Assembly (NCBI GenBank): GCA_964470995.1 | Contig: CAYYEP010000005.1 | Coordinates: 1 to 63,887 of the forward strand | Source of the DNA: UBA5738 sp964470995 | Lineage (GTDB): Bacteria > Patescibacteriota > Minisyncoccia > Minisyncoccales > UBA5738 | DNA length: 63,887 nucleotides | Reading direction: 5' to 3' | Shown here: positions 55,142-62,179 of the stretch, piece after piece | Layout of the letters: every line of letters begins with the position of its first letter | How positions within the stretch are numbered: position 1 is the stretch's first letter | The notes under the pieces: model-generated | Seen by the model: the letters and a program-made list of their open reading frames with translations, nothing else | Told to the model about the DNA's origin: nothing | Database searches by the model: none | Program-made: the position numbers and the translations under genes

Positions 55142-55225
55142 TTAAAAAATTCCGATAGGCACAAAAATCATCCCGGCAAGGCCGGCATAAAAGCCGAAAT
55201 CCTTGGTTGGGTCGGCGAATTTCAT
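55142..55225 (-). CDS. Possible 27-residue hydrophobic microprotein
   Basis: A 28-codon minus-strand frame: MKFADPTKDFGFYAGLAG then MIFVPIGIF. It has a strong minus-strand promoter ending six bases before the ATG and a terminator-like hairpin after the stop, so the transcription unit looks complete although very small. It is divergent from recA. It could also be the 5' remnant of a longer gene. Confidence 0.4.
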   Translation of the reverse strand: MKFADPTKDFGFYAGLAGMIFVPIGIF

Positions 55226-55231
55226 ACAATC

Positions 55232-55259
55232 ATTAAATATTAAATATCAATTTTGTCAA
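55232..55259 (-). promoter_or_regulatory. Minus-strand near-leaderless promoter
   Basis: TTGACA (55259-55254), 16 bp, TTTAAT (55237-55232) on the minus strand. Only six bases separate the -10 from the ATG at 55225, the same style as the promoter at 2156-2184. Confidence 0.6.
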
Positions 55260-55261
55260 GG

Positions 55262-55290
55262 TTGGTTTTTGGTTATCAAACCGATATAAT
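55262..55290 (+). promoter_or_regulatory. recA promoter
   Basis: TTGGTT (55262-55267), 17 bp, TATAAT (55285-55290). The leader is about 50 nt and ends in a strong Shine-Dalgarno AAGGAGGG at 55336-55343. Confidence 0.65.
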
Positions 55291-55346
55291 CAAGTTACCA
55301 ATCGATCTATTAACTGTTCCGGATTTGTCCATTTTAAGGAGGGATA

Positions 55347-56423
55347 GTGGCATTTTCGGACAATGAGAAAGTTATGAAAAAACAGAAAATGAGTGAAAGC
55401 GATAAAGTTTTGGCTCAAAAAAACGAGAAAAACAAATCCCTGCAAGCGGCATTGGACGAAATTAAGGAAAAATTCGGAGAAGGGGCCATTATGACACTGA
55501 AGGATATCAAGGCGGTGGATGTGGACGTAGTGCCGACCGGTTCGATATCGTTGGATATGGCGCTGGGCGTGGGCGGTATCCCGCGCGGCCGCATTATCGA
55601 AATATACGGCGGCGAATCGGCGGGAAAGACTACGTTGTCGCTGCATATTTTGGCGGAAGTCCAAAAGAAAAGCGGGGTAGGGGCATTTGTCGATGCCGAG
55701 CATGCGTTGGATCCGGAATATGCCAGACGAATCGGGGTTAATATTAACGATTTGCTTATTTCACAGCCGGATTCGGGTGAGCAGGCGCTGCAGATAGTGG
55801 AGACGCTGATGAAGTCGGGGCAGGTGGATATTATTGTGGTTGATTCAGTGGCGGCATTGACTCCCCGTGCGGAGATCGACGGTGAAGTGGGCGATCAGCA
55901 GATTGGTTTGCAGGCGAGGTTGATGTCTTCGGCTTTGCGTAAATTTTCGGCATTGGCGGCGAAGACCAACACAATCGTGATTTTCATAAACCAGACGCGA
56001 ATGAAGATCGGGGTGATGTGGGGGAATCCGGAAACCACGCCGGGAGGAATGGCATTAAAGTTTTATGCGTCGGTGAGGATTGAATTGAAACGCATCGGCC
56101 AGCTAAAACACGGCGAAGAAATAATCGGCAATCGCATAAAGGCCAAGATCGTGAAGAACAAAGTGGCGCCGCCTTTCAAGGTTGTTGAATACGATATTTA
56201 TTATAACGAAGGCATATCGCAGTTCTCGGATGTTATCAATACGGGATTGTCGCTGGAAGTGATCAAAAAGAGCGGTTCGACGATAATGTTTGGCGAGATA
56301 AAGCTTGGGGTGGGGATGGAACAATCAAAGCAGTATTTGCGGGAAAATCATGGAGTGTTGGACGATATTAAAAAGGCGCTGAAGGAAAAGATTGATGCGA
56401 CATTCGCGGATCCTAATTCATAG
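55347..56423 (+). CDS. recA: Recombinase RecA
   Basis: 358 residues, start GTG 55347, chosen because a full Shine-Dalgarno lies four bases upstream. The core is canonical: KFGEGAIMTLKD, Walker A GGESAGKTT at residues 88-96 (usual GPESSGKTT), IIVVDSVAALTPRAEIDGE (Walker B and loop 1), FINQTRMKIGVMWGNPETTP (loop 2 region) and GGMALKFYASVRIELKRI. It drives strand exchange and, if a LexA is present, SOS induction. No LexA-like box of the known types is visible; the palindromic array upstream is a candidate control site. Terminator at 56514-56541. Confidence 0.97.
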   Translation: MAFSDNEKVMKKQKMSESDKVLAQKNEKNKSLQAALDEIKEKFGEGAIMTLKDIKAVDVDVVPTGSISLDMALGVGGIPRGRIIEIYGGESAGKTTLSLHILAEVQKKSGVGAFVDAEHALDPEYARRIGVNINDLLISQPDSGEQALQIVETLMKSGQVDIIVVDSVAALTPRAEIDGEVGDQQIGLQARLMSSALRKFSALAAKTNTIVIFINQTRMKIGVMWGNPETTPGGMALKFYASVRIELKRIGQLKHGEEIIGNRIKAKIVKNKVAPPFKVVEYDIYYNEGISQFSDVINTGLSLEVIKKSGSTIMFGEIKLGVGMEQSKQYLRENHGVLDDIKKALKEKIDATFADPNS

Positions 56424-56513
56424 AGATTTTTTAAATGCCAATTTGAGGCGAAGCCCGGTTTGAGGCGGGAGTGATGGTTTGGCGGAAGGAAAAATAAAGT
56501 CGGTCCAGTGTTT

Positions 56514-56541
56514 AAAAACCGCCTTAATAATGGCGGTTTTT
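56514..56541 (+). terminator. Terminator after recA
   Basis: AAAAACCGCC / GGCGGTTTTT, a perfect 10-bp stem with an 8-nt loop, 90 nt after the recA stop. Confidence 0.9.
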
Positions 56542-56557
56542 ATGTTAATAACTTGGC

Positions 56558-56586
56558 TTGTGGGTGGTTGTGGAATAAGATATAAT
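56558..56586 (+). promoter_or_regulatory. Promoter of the WxL-like cluster
   Basis: TTGTGG (56558-56563), 17 bp, TATAAT (56581-56586). Leader about 60 nt. Confidence 0.6.
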
Positions 56587-56654
56587 ATTACATAGCGTAT
56601 TTTTTGCGGTTTATTATTTGGAATTCTTGTAAAAGAGAATGATATTGATTATAT

Positions 56655-57374
56655 ATGAGTTTTTTTTCCAATAATAATATTAAAAAGATAAGCAGAATTG
56701 GTTATAAGAGTTTTGCCGCCGACGCTAAATTTGTTTTGGCTTTGAGTTTGTCATTTTGTTTGATATACGGCTATTTTGAACCATTAGCGGCGGGGGCGGC
56801 ATCGGTGAATGATTCAATTACGGTTACGCAGGTAGTGTCATCTGAAATAGCCATCAGTTCTCCGGCAAATGTGTCGATGTCTTCGCCGATTCCCGGTATT
56901 ACCGGCAACCCGGGCGTACCCCGTACCGGGTCGGCAACTTGGACGGTAACGACCAATAATACAGCGGGTTTTAATTTGGCTTTGAAATCGAATACTAATC
57001 CGTCGATGCAATTGGACGCGACTTATAACTTTTCCGATTACAGCCCGGCGACTGCCGGTACGCCGGATTTTGCTTGGAGTTCTCCGGCGGCGGGGGCGGC
57101 AGAGTTCGGTTTTACGATTGAGCCGGAAACGACGGCGGATACGGCGGCTAAGTTTATGGACAATGCTGCATCATGCAATATTGGAACGGCTAATGCGGCG
57201 AACCGATGTTGGTACAATATGGCGACCACGGACGTGACGGCGGTCACTCGTACCACTAATACGGATAGCACGGGGGAAGATGAAATTGTTCGGTTCCAGA
57301 CCGAATCCAATGCCAAATACCTTAAGGAGGGCAATTATGTCGCCACGATCACCGCGACGGCGACGGAAAATTAA
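56655..57374 (+). CDS. WxL-like surface protein 1
   Basis: 239 residues. A signal peptide (residues about 24-48, FVLALSLSFCLIYGYFEPLA ending AAGAAS) precedes a beta-rich domain. The pattern ISSPANVSMSSPIPGITG, then ATWTVTTNN with Trp96, and a C-terminal GNYVATITATATEN is laid out like the WxL domain of Gram-positive surface proteins (two strand motifs, the second near the C-terminus), although the second Trp is missing. Two Cys flank the segment NIGTANAANRCWYNM. A DUF916-like partner is two genes downstream. Known CPR family by pattern; the WxL link is my inference. Confidence 0.75.
   Translation: MSFFSNNNIKKISRIGYKSFAADAKFVLALSLSFCLIYGYFEPLAAGAASVNDSITVTQVVSSEIAISSPANVSMSSPIPGITGNPGVPRTGSATWTVTTNNTAGFNLALKSNTNPSMQLDATYNFSDYSPATAGTPDFAWSSPAAGAAEFGFTIEPETTADTAAKFMDNAASCNIGTANAANRCWYNMATTDVTAVTRTTNTDSTGEDEIVRFQTESNAKYLKEGNYVATITATATEN
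56796..56960 (+). repeat. 165-bp near-identical block, copy 1
   Basis: Repeats at 57614-57778 with three mismatches (offset 818). A second shared block, 57294-57374 with 58118-58198 (81 bp, one mismatch), ends both genes. The middles differ strongly. Confidence 0.93.
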
Positions 57375-57508
57375 TTTTATCGGGCGCTTTAAGAGAAGTT
57401 AAGACGGTTCAACAAAGATTTTCCGCGCGGGCCCGGATTAATTTTAAGAGATATTCCTTTGTTATACCGGATATACTAAAATTAAAGATAACAGTTGGTA
57501 CTTTATTT

Positions 57509-58198
57509 ATGAAATATCGCGACAAATTTTGGGCAAGAGCGTTTAATGATGCGGTGATTTCTTTTATATTGATGGCAATTTTTTTTTCATATTTTGAGCC
57601 GATGATTTCATCTGCGGCATCGGTGAATGATTCAATTACGGTTACGCAGGTAGTGTCATCTGAAATAGCCATCAGTTCTCCGGCAAATGTGTCGATGTCT
57701 TCGCCAATTCCCGGTATTACCGGTAACCCGGGCGTACCCCGTACCGGGTCGGCAACTTGGACGGTTACGACCAATAATGCTACCGGATTCATTTTGGCGA
57801 TGAAAGCGGGGGCGGCACCGGCAATGACGCTGGATGCGACATATCATTTTGATGATTATTCTCCGACAACGACAGGGGTTCCGGATTATAATTGGACCAG
57901 TCCGGCAGCCGCTGAGGCTGAGTTTGGCTATTCCGTGAAGGCGGCAACCGCCGCGGACGCGGCGCAAATTTTTAAGGATAATGGGAGTAGTGCTTGCAAT
58001 ATTGCCGGTTCGACGCAGACTTCGGGTAAATGCTGGTATAATTTTACTGCTTCGGACGTGACGGTGGTAAGCCGAAGTACGGCAACGTTGGCGGCGGGCG
58101 AAGCGGAGGTGGTTAATTTCCAGACCGAATCCAATGCCAAATACCTCAAGGAGGGCAATTATGTCGCCACGATCACCGCGACGGCGACGGAAAATTAA
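57509..58198 (+). CDS. WxL-like surface protein 2
   Basis: 229 residues, paralogue of the previous gene. The signal peptide is different (residues about 12-36), but the first 55 residues of the mature protein (ASVNDSITVTQVVSSEIAIS onward, Trp84 in ATWTVTTNN) and the last 27 residues are the same. The middle 85 residues diverge while keeping the plan (pair of Cys around NIAGSTQTSGKCWYNF). It lies 134 nt downstream and 50 nt before the DUF916-like gene. Two versions of one scaffold with different exposed middles suggest antigenic or ligand variation. Confidence 0.78.
   Translation: MKYRDKFWARAFNDAVISFILMAIFFSYFEPMISSAASVNDSITVTQVVSSEIAISSPANVSMSSPIPGITGNPGVPRTGSATWTVTTNNATGFILAMKAGAAPAMTLDATYHFDDYSPTTTGVPDYNWTSPAAAEAEFGYSVKAATAADAAQIFKDNGSSACNIAGSTQTSGKCWYNFTASDVTVVSRSTATLAAGEAEVVNFQTESNAKYLKEGNYVATITATATEN
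57614..57778 (+). repeat. 165-bp near-identical block, copy 2
   Basis: Direct partner of 56796-56960; the two copies differ at three positions only. Confidence 0.93.
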
Positions 58199-58248
58199 AA
58201 GAATGGCAAGAAAGATCAATGATAAATCGTTGAGTAACAGCAATTAAA

Positions 58249-59226
58249 ATGAAACGAAAAAATTTTCTGGCAAGCGGTTTTTCTTTGGTTGTTGCGGTTT
58301 TGTTGTCGTTTGGCGGTGGCGATTGTGCTTACGCTTATATCATTGAGGATCTAAAAGACATACCGGTGGAAAATGATTTTGTTTTGGCGGGAAGCAAGGT
58401 GGAATTATGGCTTGATCCGGGCCAATCTTATACCAAGGAATTGTTAATTACGAATCGCTTGGGGAAAAGGATGGATTTTACCATTGAGATCGAGGATTTT
58501 GAGGGGACTAAGGATTTGGAAAATCCGACAAAGCTATTGGGGGATGAGCGCGGGCCTTATTCTCTTAAGGATTATCTTAATCCCGAATTAATGGAGTTTT
58601 CTTTGGAACACGGACAGAGGATGATTCTTCCGGTAACCGTGGAAATTCCATTTAATGCTGAGCCGGGAGGGCGTTACGGTTCAGTTTTGATAACCGCCAA
58701 TCCGTCTTCGGTGAGGGGTAATGTGGAAAAAGAGAAGGCGAAGGGCCAGATTAATTTGGTTACGCGGCTGGCGTCGTTGTTTTTTGTCGGGGTTAACGGT
58801 GATATTTATAAAGACGCGAATTTGAAAGAATTCAAGACCACTTCCAAATTTTTTGAAAAAGGACCGATAAATTTTCAATTGATTTTTGAGAATAATGGTC
58901 GGATACATCTGGCGCCTTACGGTATTATTGAGATTTATAATATGATGGGGAAAAAAATTGATGAAGTGGAGGCTGATCCATGGTTTTCGATGCCAGATTC
59001 TTTGAGATTCAGAGAAGTCAGCTGGAACCGGGAGTTTTTATTCGGCCGATATGTCGCGAAAGCATCGATAAACAGAGGTTATGACGGGATCATTGACCAA
59101 AAAGAAGTTTCGTTTTGGGCGATTCCGTGGAAGTTAATGCTGGCGGCGCTTGCCTGTTTGCTGATTTTTATCGCTTTCTTGAGATGGGTTGCAAGCCATT
59201 TTGAAATAAAGATGAAAAAGCGTTAA
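58249..59226 (+). CDS. DUF916-like membrane-anchored surface protein
   Basis: 325 residues. A signal peptide (residues 1-30) is followed by an Ig-like region with LDPGQSYTKELLITNRLGK and MILPVTVEIPFNAEPGGRYG, the pattern of the DUF916 (WxL-interacting) domain, in which a first sandwich is followed by a second (NFQLIFENNGRIHLAPYGII). It ends with a membrane helix (LMLAALACLLIFIAFLRWVA) and a basic tail. In Firmicutes, DUF916 proteins are membrane partners of WxL proteins at the peptidoglycan. The position among three WxL-like genes supports the same pairing here. Confidence 0.72.
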   Translation: MKRKNFLASGFSLVVAVLLSFGGGDCAYAYIIEDLKDIPVENDFVLAGSKVELWLDPGQSYTKELLITNRLGKRMDFTIEIEDFEGTKDLENPTKLLGDERGPYSLKDYLNPELMEFSLEHGQRMILPVTVEIPFNAEPGGRYGSVLITANPSSVRGNVEKEKAKGQINLVTRLASLFFVGVNGDIYKDANLKEFKTTSKFFEKGPINFQLIFENNGRIHLAPYGIIEIYNMMGKKIDEVEADPWFSMPDSLRFREVSWNREFLFGRYVAKASINRGYDGIIDQKEVSFWAIPWKLMLAALACLLIFIAFLRWVASHFEIKMKKR

Positions 59227-59318
59227 TAATTTTTTAATTATTCTAAAGGCGCGATTAGTGTGATTGAGTTTGCCGGTCTGGTAATGCGCCAGCCGGCAAT
59301 GTTGGTTAAATACCTTAA

Positions 59319-60083
59319 ATGAATAAAAATCATTTTTTGTTATTTTGTTTAGTTTTGATTTTTGTTGCGGGTCCGGCTTTCGCGTTAATGAGAAGCGGCA
59401 GTTACCGGATTGATGCGGATTCGGTAAATATCGGTGGCCTTGACGAAGGATCGGCCAATTATCGTGTTTATGAAACTATCGGTGAAACCGGTACGGGGGA
59501 AATTTCCAGCGAGAATTACGGAATTAATTCCGGATTGCGGCCGATGCTTGAAGACGGTATCATTTCAATTACGGCCCCAGAAGATATTACAATGGATCCG
59601 TCAATCCCCGGGATTTCGGGCGGTACGGGGGGCGGTTCTTCCCAATGGACGGTAATGACTGACAGCGCCGCGGGTTATACACTGGAAGTGAGCGCGGAGG
59701 AAGCTCCGGCGCTTCAGTGTGCTTACGGGGGGTGCGATGGGGAAGTTTTTTCTGATTATATACCGGCGACGCCGGGAAGCCCTGATTTTGATTGGCTGAT
59801 AGCCCCGAGCAGTTCGGCATTCGGGTTGACTCCTGAAGGCGCGGATATCGTGCAAAAATTTAGAGATGACGGGGCAGATTGTGGCACGGGAAATCTGGAC
59901 ACTCCCGATAAATGCTGGTATGGCCCAACCCCGACCGCTGAAATGATTTCTAAGTCATTACAATCCAATCAGCCCGCGGGGACCGCGACCGTGATTAAAT
60001 TCAAGGCGCAGTCGGGCAGTTCTCATTTTCAGGAGGAGGGTGGGTATCAGGCGACAATAACAGTAACTGCGATCGCCAATTAA
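59319..60083 (+). CDS. WxL-like surface protein 3
   Basis: 254 residues. Signal peptide residues 1-23 (FLLFCLVLIFVAGPAFA). Residues 25-76 (SGSYRIDADSVNIGGLDEGS then ANYRVYETIGE) are a module often found at the start of CPR surface proteins. The WxL-like domain follows: ITMDPSIPGISGG, SQWTVMTDSAAGYTLEVS with Trp110, a Cys pair before CWYGPTP, and the end YQATITVTAIAN. It is more divergent from the other two paralogues than they are from each other. It follows the DUF916-like gene by 92 nt; a GC hairpin lies in the gap. Confidence 0.75.
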   Translation: MNKNHFLLFCLVLIFVAGPAFALMRSGSYRIDADSVNIGGLDEGSANYRVYETIGETGTGEISSENYGINSGLRPMLEDGIISITAPEDITMDPSIPGISGGTGGGSSQWTVMTDSAAGYTLEVSAEEAPALQCAYGGCDGEVFSDYIPATPGSPDFDWLIAPSSSAFGLTPEGADIVQKFRDDGADCGTGNLDTPDKCWYGPTPTAEMISKSLQSNQPAGTATVIKFKAQSGSSHFQEEGGYQATITVTAIAN

Positions 60084-60716
60084 GGTATTTTTTTATTAGC
60101 CAGTCAGAATACCCCGCCGGCTTTGCCGCGGGGATGGATGGTTGCCCGCTGCGTCGCGGCGGTTAAAAACTTACTTTTCCTAACGCGCAGCGTGAGCGGA
60201 GCGGACGGAATACTTTGGGGCTTTGTCCCGGGGTAGTTTATTGATACATAAAATAAGACGCGCAGTCTTGTTTTTTGTTTGGAGGAGGGGTAAATTACGA
60301 CAAGAGGTTTGATTTGCTATAAGTCGGTAAGGTAAGTATCGTGGCAATAATTTTTTTGCGGCGCGGGTTTAATTGAAATAAGTAAGGCAAATACTTTTAC
60401 CGGGGAAAAATTCCTGATCACAATCGGTTTTATCGGCACGATGCCAAAGGTTGCGGCCGGGGATGTGCGCCGTTTTGGTGTTTTTTTACCCGGGGCTGGG
60501 CACACAAGCAAGGAAAGCAAAATGGCTTACTATCCTTGAGTTTTTAATCCACATAGGTAAATGATGATGCGCGCAAGCAGTTTGCGTGGCTGGTTTATGA
60601 TTTTATAATCTGTCGAAAAAAATCGACATTAGATAAAATGGCAATTATGATTTCGCAATTATGGTTTTGTGATAAAATATAATGAAGGCACGGCGGATAA
60701 AGGACAGCGTACTGTG
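60084..60716. other. Intergenic region with hairpin elements and operator-like palindrome
   Basis: Two hairpins of the same type lie at 60112-60133 (CCCCGCCGGC, TTT, GCCGCGGGG) and 60214-60232, the second followed by GTAGTTTATTGA as at 302-333. A GC-rich segment AGCGTGAGCGGAGCGG sits at 60189-60204. The region from 60300 to 60560 holds no gene I can support; a minus-strand frame at 60317-60520 looks accidental. A promoter and a palindrome are annotated separately at the right end. Confidence 0.6.
60582..60628 (+). promoter_or_regulatory. Promoter with palindromic operator at +1
   Basis: TTGCGT (60582-60587), 16 bp, TATAAT (60604-60609), then the perfect palindrome TGTCGA-AAAAAA-TCGACA at 60611-60628, which covers the expected start at about 60616. 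This is the classic place for a repressor. A second TATAAT at 60678-60683 lies closer to the gene but has a poor -35. Confidence 0.5.
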
Positions 60717-62096
60717 ATGGCAAAAAAACCAAAACTCAAATTTTATTTGAAAAAAAGGGGTTTGTTGTGGGTCGCGATTTTCGGGTGCATTGCCGGAGCC
60801 GGTTTTTTTTCGCACCGTATTTATACCGCTTCGCTTTCGGATAATGTGGTTGTAATGCAGACTGTGACGAGCGAGGAAATTTGCGATCGCGATGGAATTT
60901 GCGAAAAAGACAAGGGTGAGAATATATTGAATTGCGGCGAAGATTGCCGATCTTCATCTTTTCCCAAAAGCGGAGAGCCGGCTCCAATCGATATGGTCCC
61001 TTCTTTATGGGGTTTGGAGGTTTATGATGTGACTAGCAGCTCGGCGCGCGTAAAATGGAATACCGACATAAAGAGCGCGTGCGAATTAAGATGGGGGCGA
61101 AATTCGGATTACGAAAATTCAAGTATCGCGGAACTGCAAAGTGACACAACTCATTCGGTTTTATTGGAATCTCTTTTGGAATCGGCGACATACCATTTTA
61201 AGATTTTTTGCAAAGCCGGCGATATTGAGGTTGCGACCGATGATCAAGTTTTTTCAACAATAAAGGGGCAGGACGAGACTCCGCCCGGGAATGTTGCGGG
61301 CTTAAGCGCATGGTATATATATGAAGAAAACAAAGTTGTTTTGCGGTGGAAAAATCCGGAGACGGATTTTTCCGGAGTAACGGTCTTGCGTAATGACAGA
61401 TATTTTCCCCGAGACCAATGGGACGGCGTTCCGTTATGCGATGGCAATATCCAAAATTGCGATGATTTAGAAGTGGAAAAAAACAAAAAGTATTATTATA
61501 CGGTGTTTGCGTATGATAAATCTAAAAACTACTCATCCGGCGCGGTAACGTCGATAACGATTGGAGAGCTTTTGGCTGATCCTGTTACCGAAAAAAACGC
61601 AACAAGCACTGAAATTGTGTCATCATTATCACTTATTGACTTTATTTTTACGCAAAATGGCCGGCAGTTGGAGTATCGGGACGGGTATTATATCGCCAAG
61701 GCAAACGAAAAAGTTACGGTTTACGTTGATGAAATGAAATTTGCTAAGGTTGCCAAAGAGGCGGTTATTTCGACCCGCATCGATATGGTGGAACAAATTT
61801 ATCTTTTTAAGCTGGATAGACGGAAAGGTGGATACGTATCCGATTTATATTTTGAGAATTCGGATATATATCCGTTTACAATTTTTTGGACTGATTTCTT
61901 GGGTAATCGAATTCGTTTATCTGGAAATCTGCTTATTGAAGGAAGTTATAAGGATATAACTGATGAATTTGCAAAAAATATTTTTGACGAGGTTGTTCCG
62001 GATTTGATTTTGTTGATCGTTCTGTCGCTGATGATTGCTGCGGTTATCGAAAGAGGGCTTAGAAAAAGGAAAAAAAGCCGCGACCGCGCGCTATAA
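60717..62096 (+). CDS. Membrane-anchored fibronectin-III-like protein
   Basis: 459 residues from ATG 60717 (an upstream GTG at 60669 overlaps a -10 box). A signal anchor lies near residues 15-33 (LLWVAIFGCIAGAGFFSHRI). A Cys-rich CDRDGICEKDKGENILNCGE unit follows, then two FN3-like domains (VYDVTSSSARVKWNTDIKSA; NKVVLRWKNPETDFSGVTVL), a further beta domain and a C-terminal membrane helix (LILLIVLSLMIAAVIERGLR) with a basic tail. It is probably displayed on the surface and anchored. It is last in the WxL-like cluster and could be its structural stalk. Confidence 0.8.
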   Translation: MAKKPKLKFYLKKRGLLWVAIFGCIAGAGFFSHRIYTASLSDNVVVMQTVTSEEICDRDGICEKDKGENILNCGEDCRSSSFPKSGEPAPIDMVPSLWGLEVYDVTSSSARVKWNTDIKSACELRWGRNSDYENSSIAELQSDTTHSVLLESLLESATYHFKIFCKAGDIEVATDDQVFSTIKGQDETPPGNVAGLSAWYIYEENKVVLRWKNPETDFSGVTVLRNDRYFPRDQWDGVPLCDGNIQNCDDLEVEKNKKYYYTVFAYDKSKNYSSGAVTSITIGELLADPVTEKNATSTEIVSSLSLIDFIFTQNGRQLEYRDGYYIAKANEKVTVYVDEMKFAKVAKEAVISTRIDMVEQIYLFKLDRRKGGYVSDLYFENSDIYPFTIFWTDFLGNRIRLSGNLLIEGSYKDITDEFAKNIFDEVVPDLILLIVLSLMIAAVIERGLRKRKKSRDRAL

Positions 62097-62109
62097 TTTT
62101 TTTTGGTGA

Positions 62110-62144
62110 AAAACCGATTCTTCCTGTGGATAAATCGGTTTTTT
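62110..62144 (+). terminator. Terminator after the FN3-like gene
   Basis: AAAACCGATT / AATCGGTTTT (62110-62119 with 62133-62142) with a T run to 62144. The loop contains CTGTGGATAA, a chance DnaA-box match. Confidence 0.85.
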
Positions 62145-62179
62145 ATTACATTAAAAAATGATAAAATTTAAGATTGGAA

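Noticed and set aside
60317..60520. 67-residue minus-strand frame
   Set aside because: No promoter, Shine-Dalgarno or domain, and the amino-acid pattern looks accidental.
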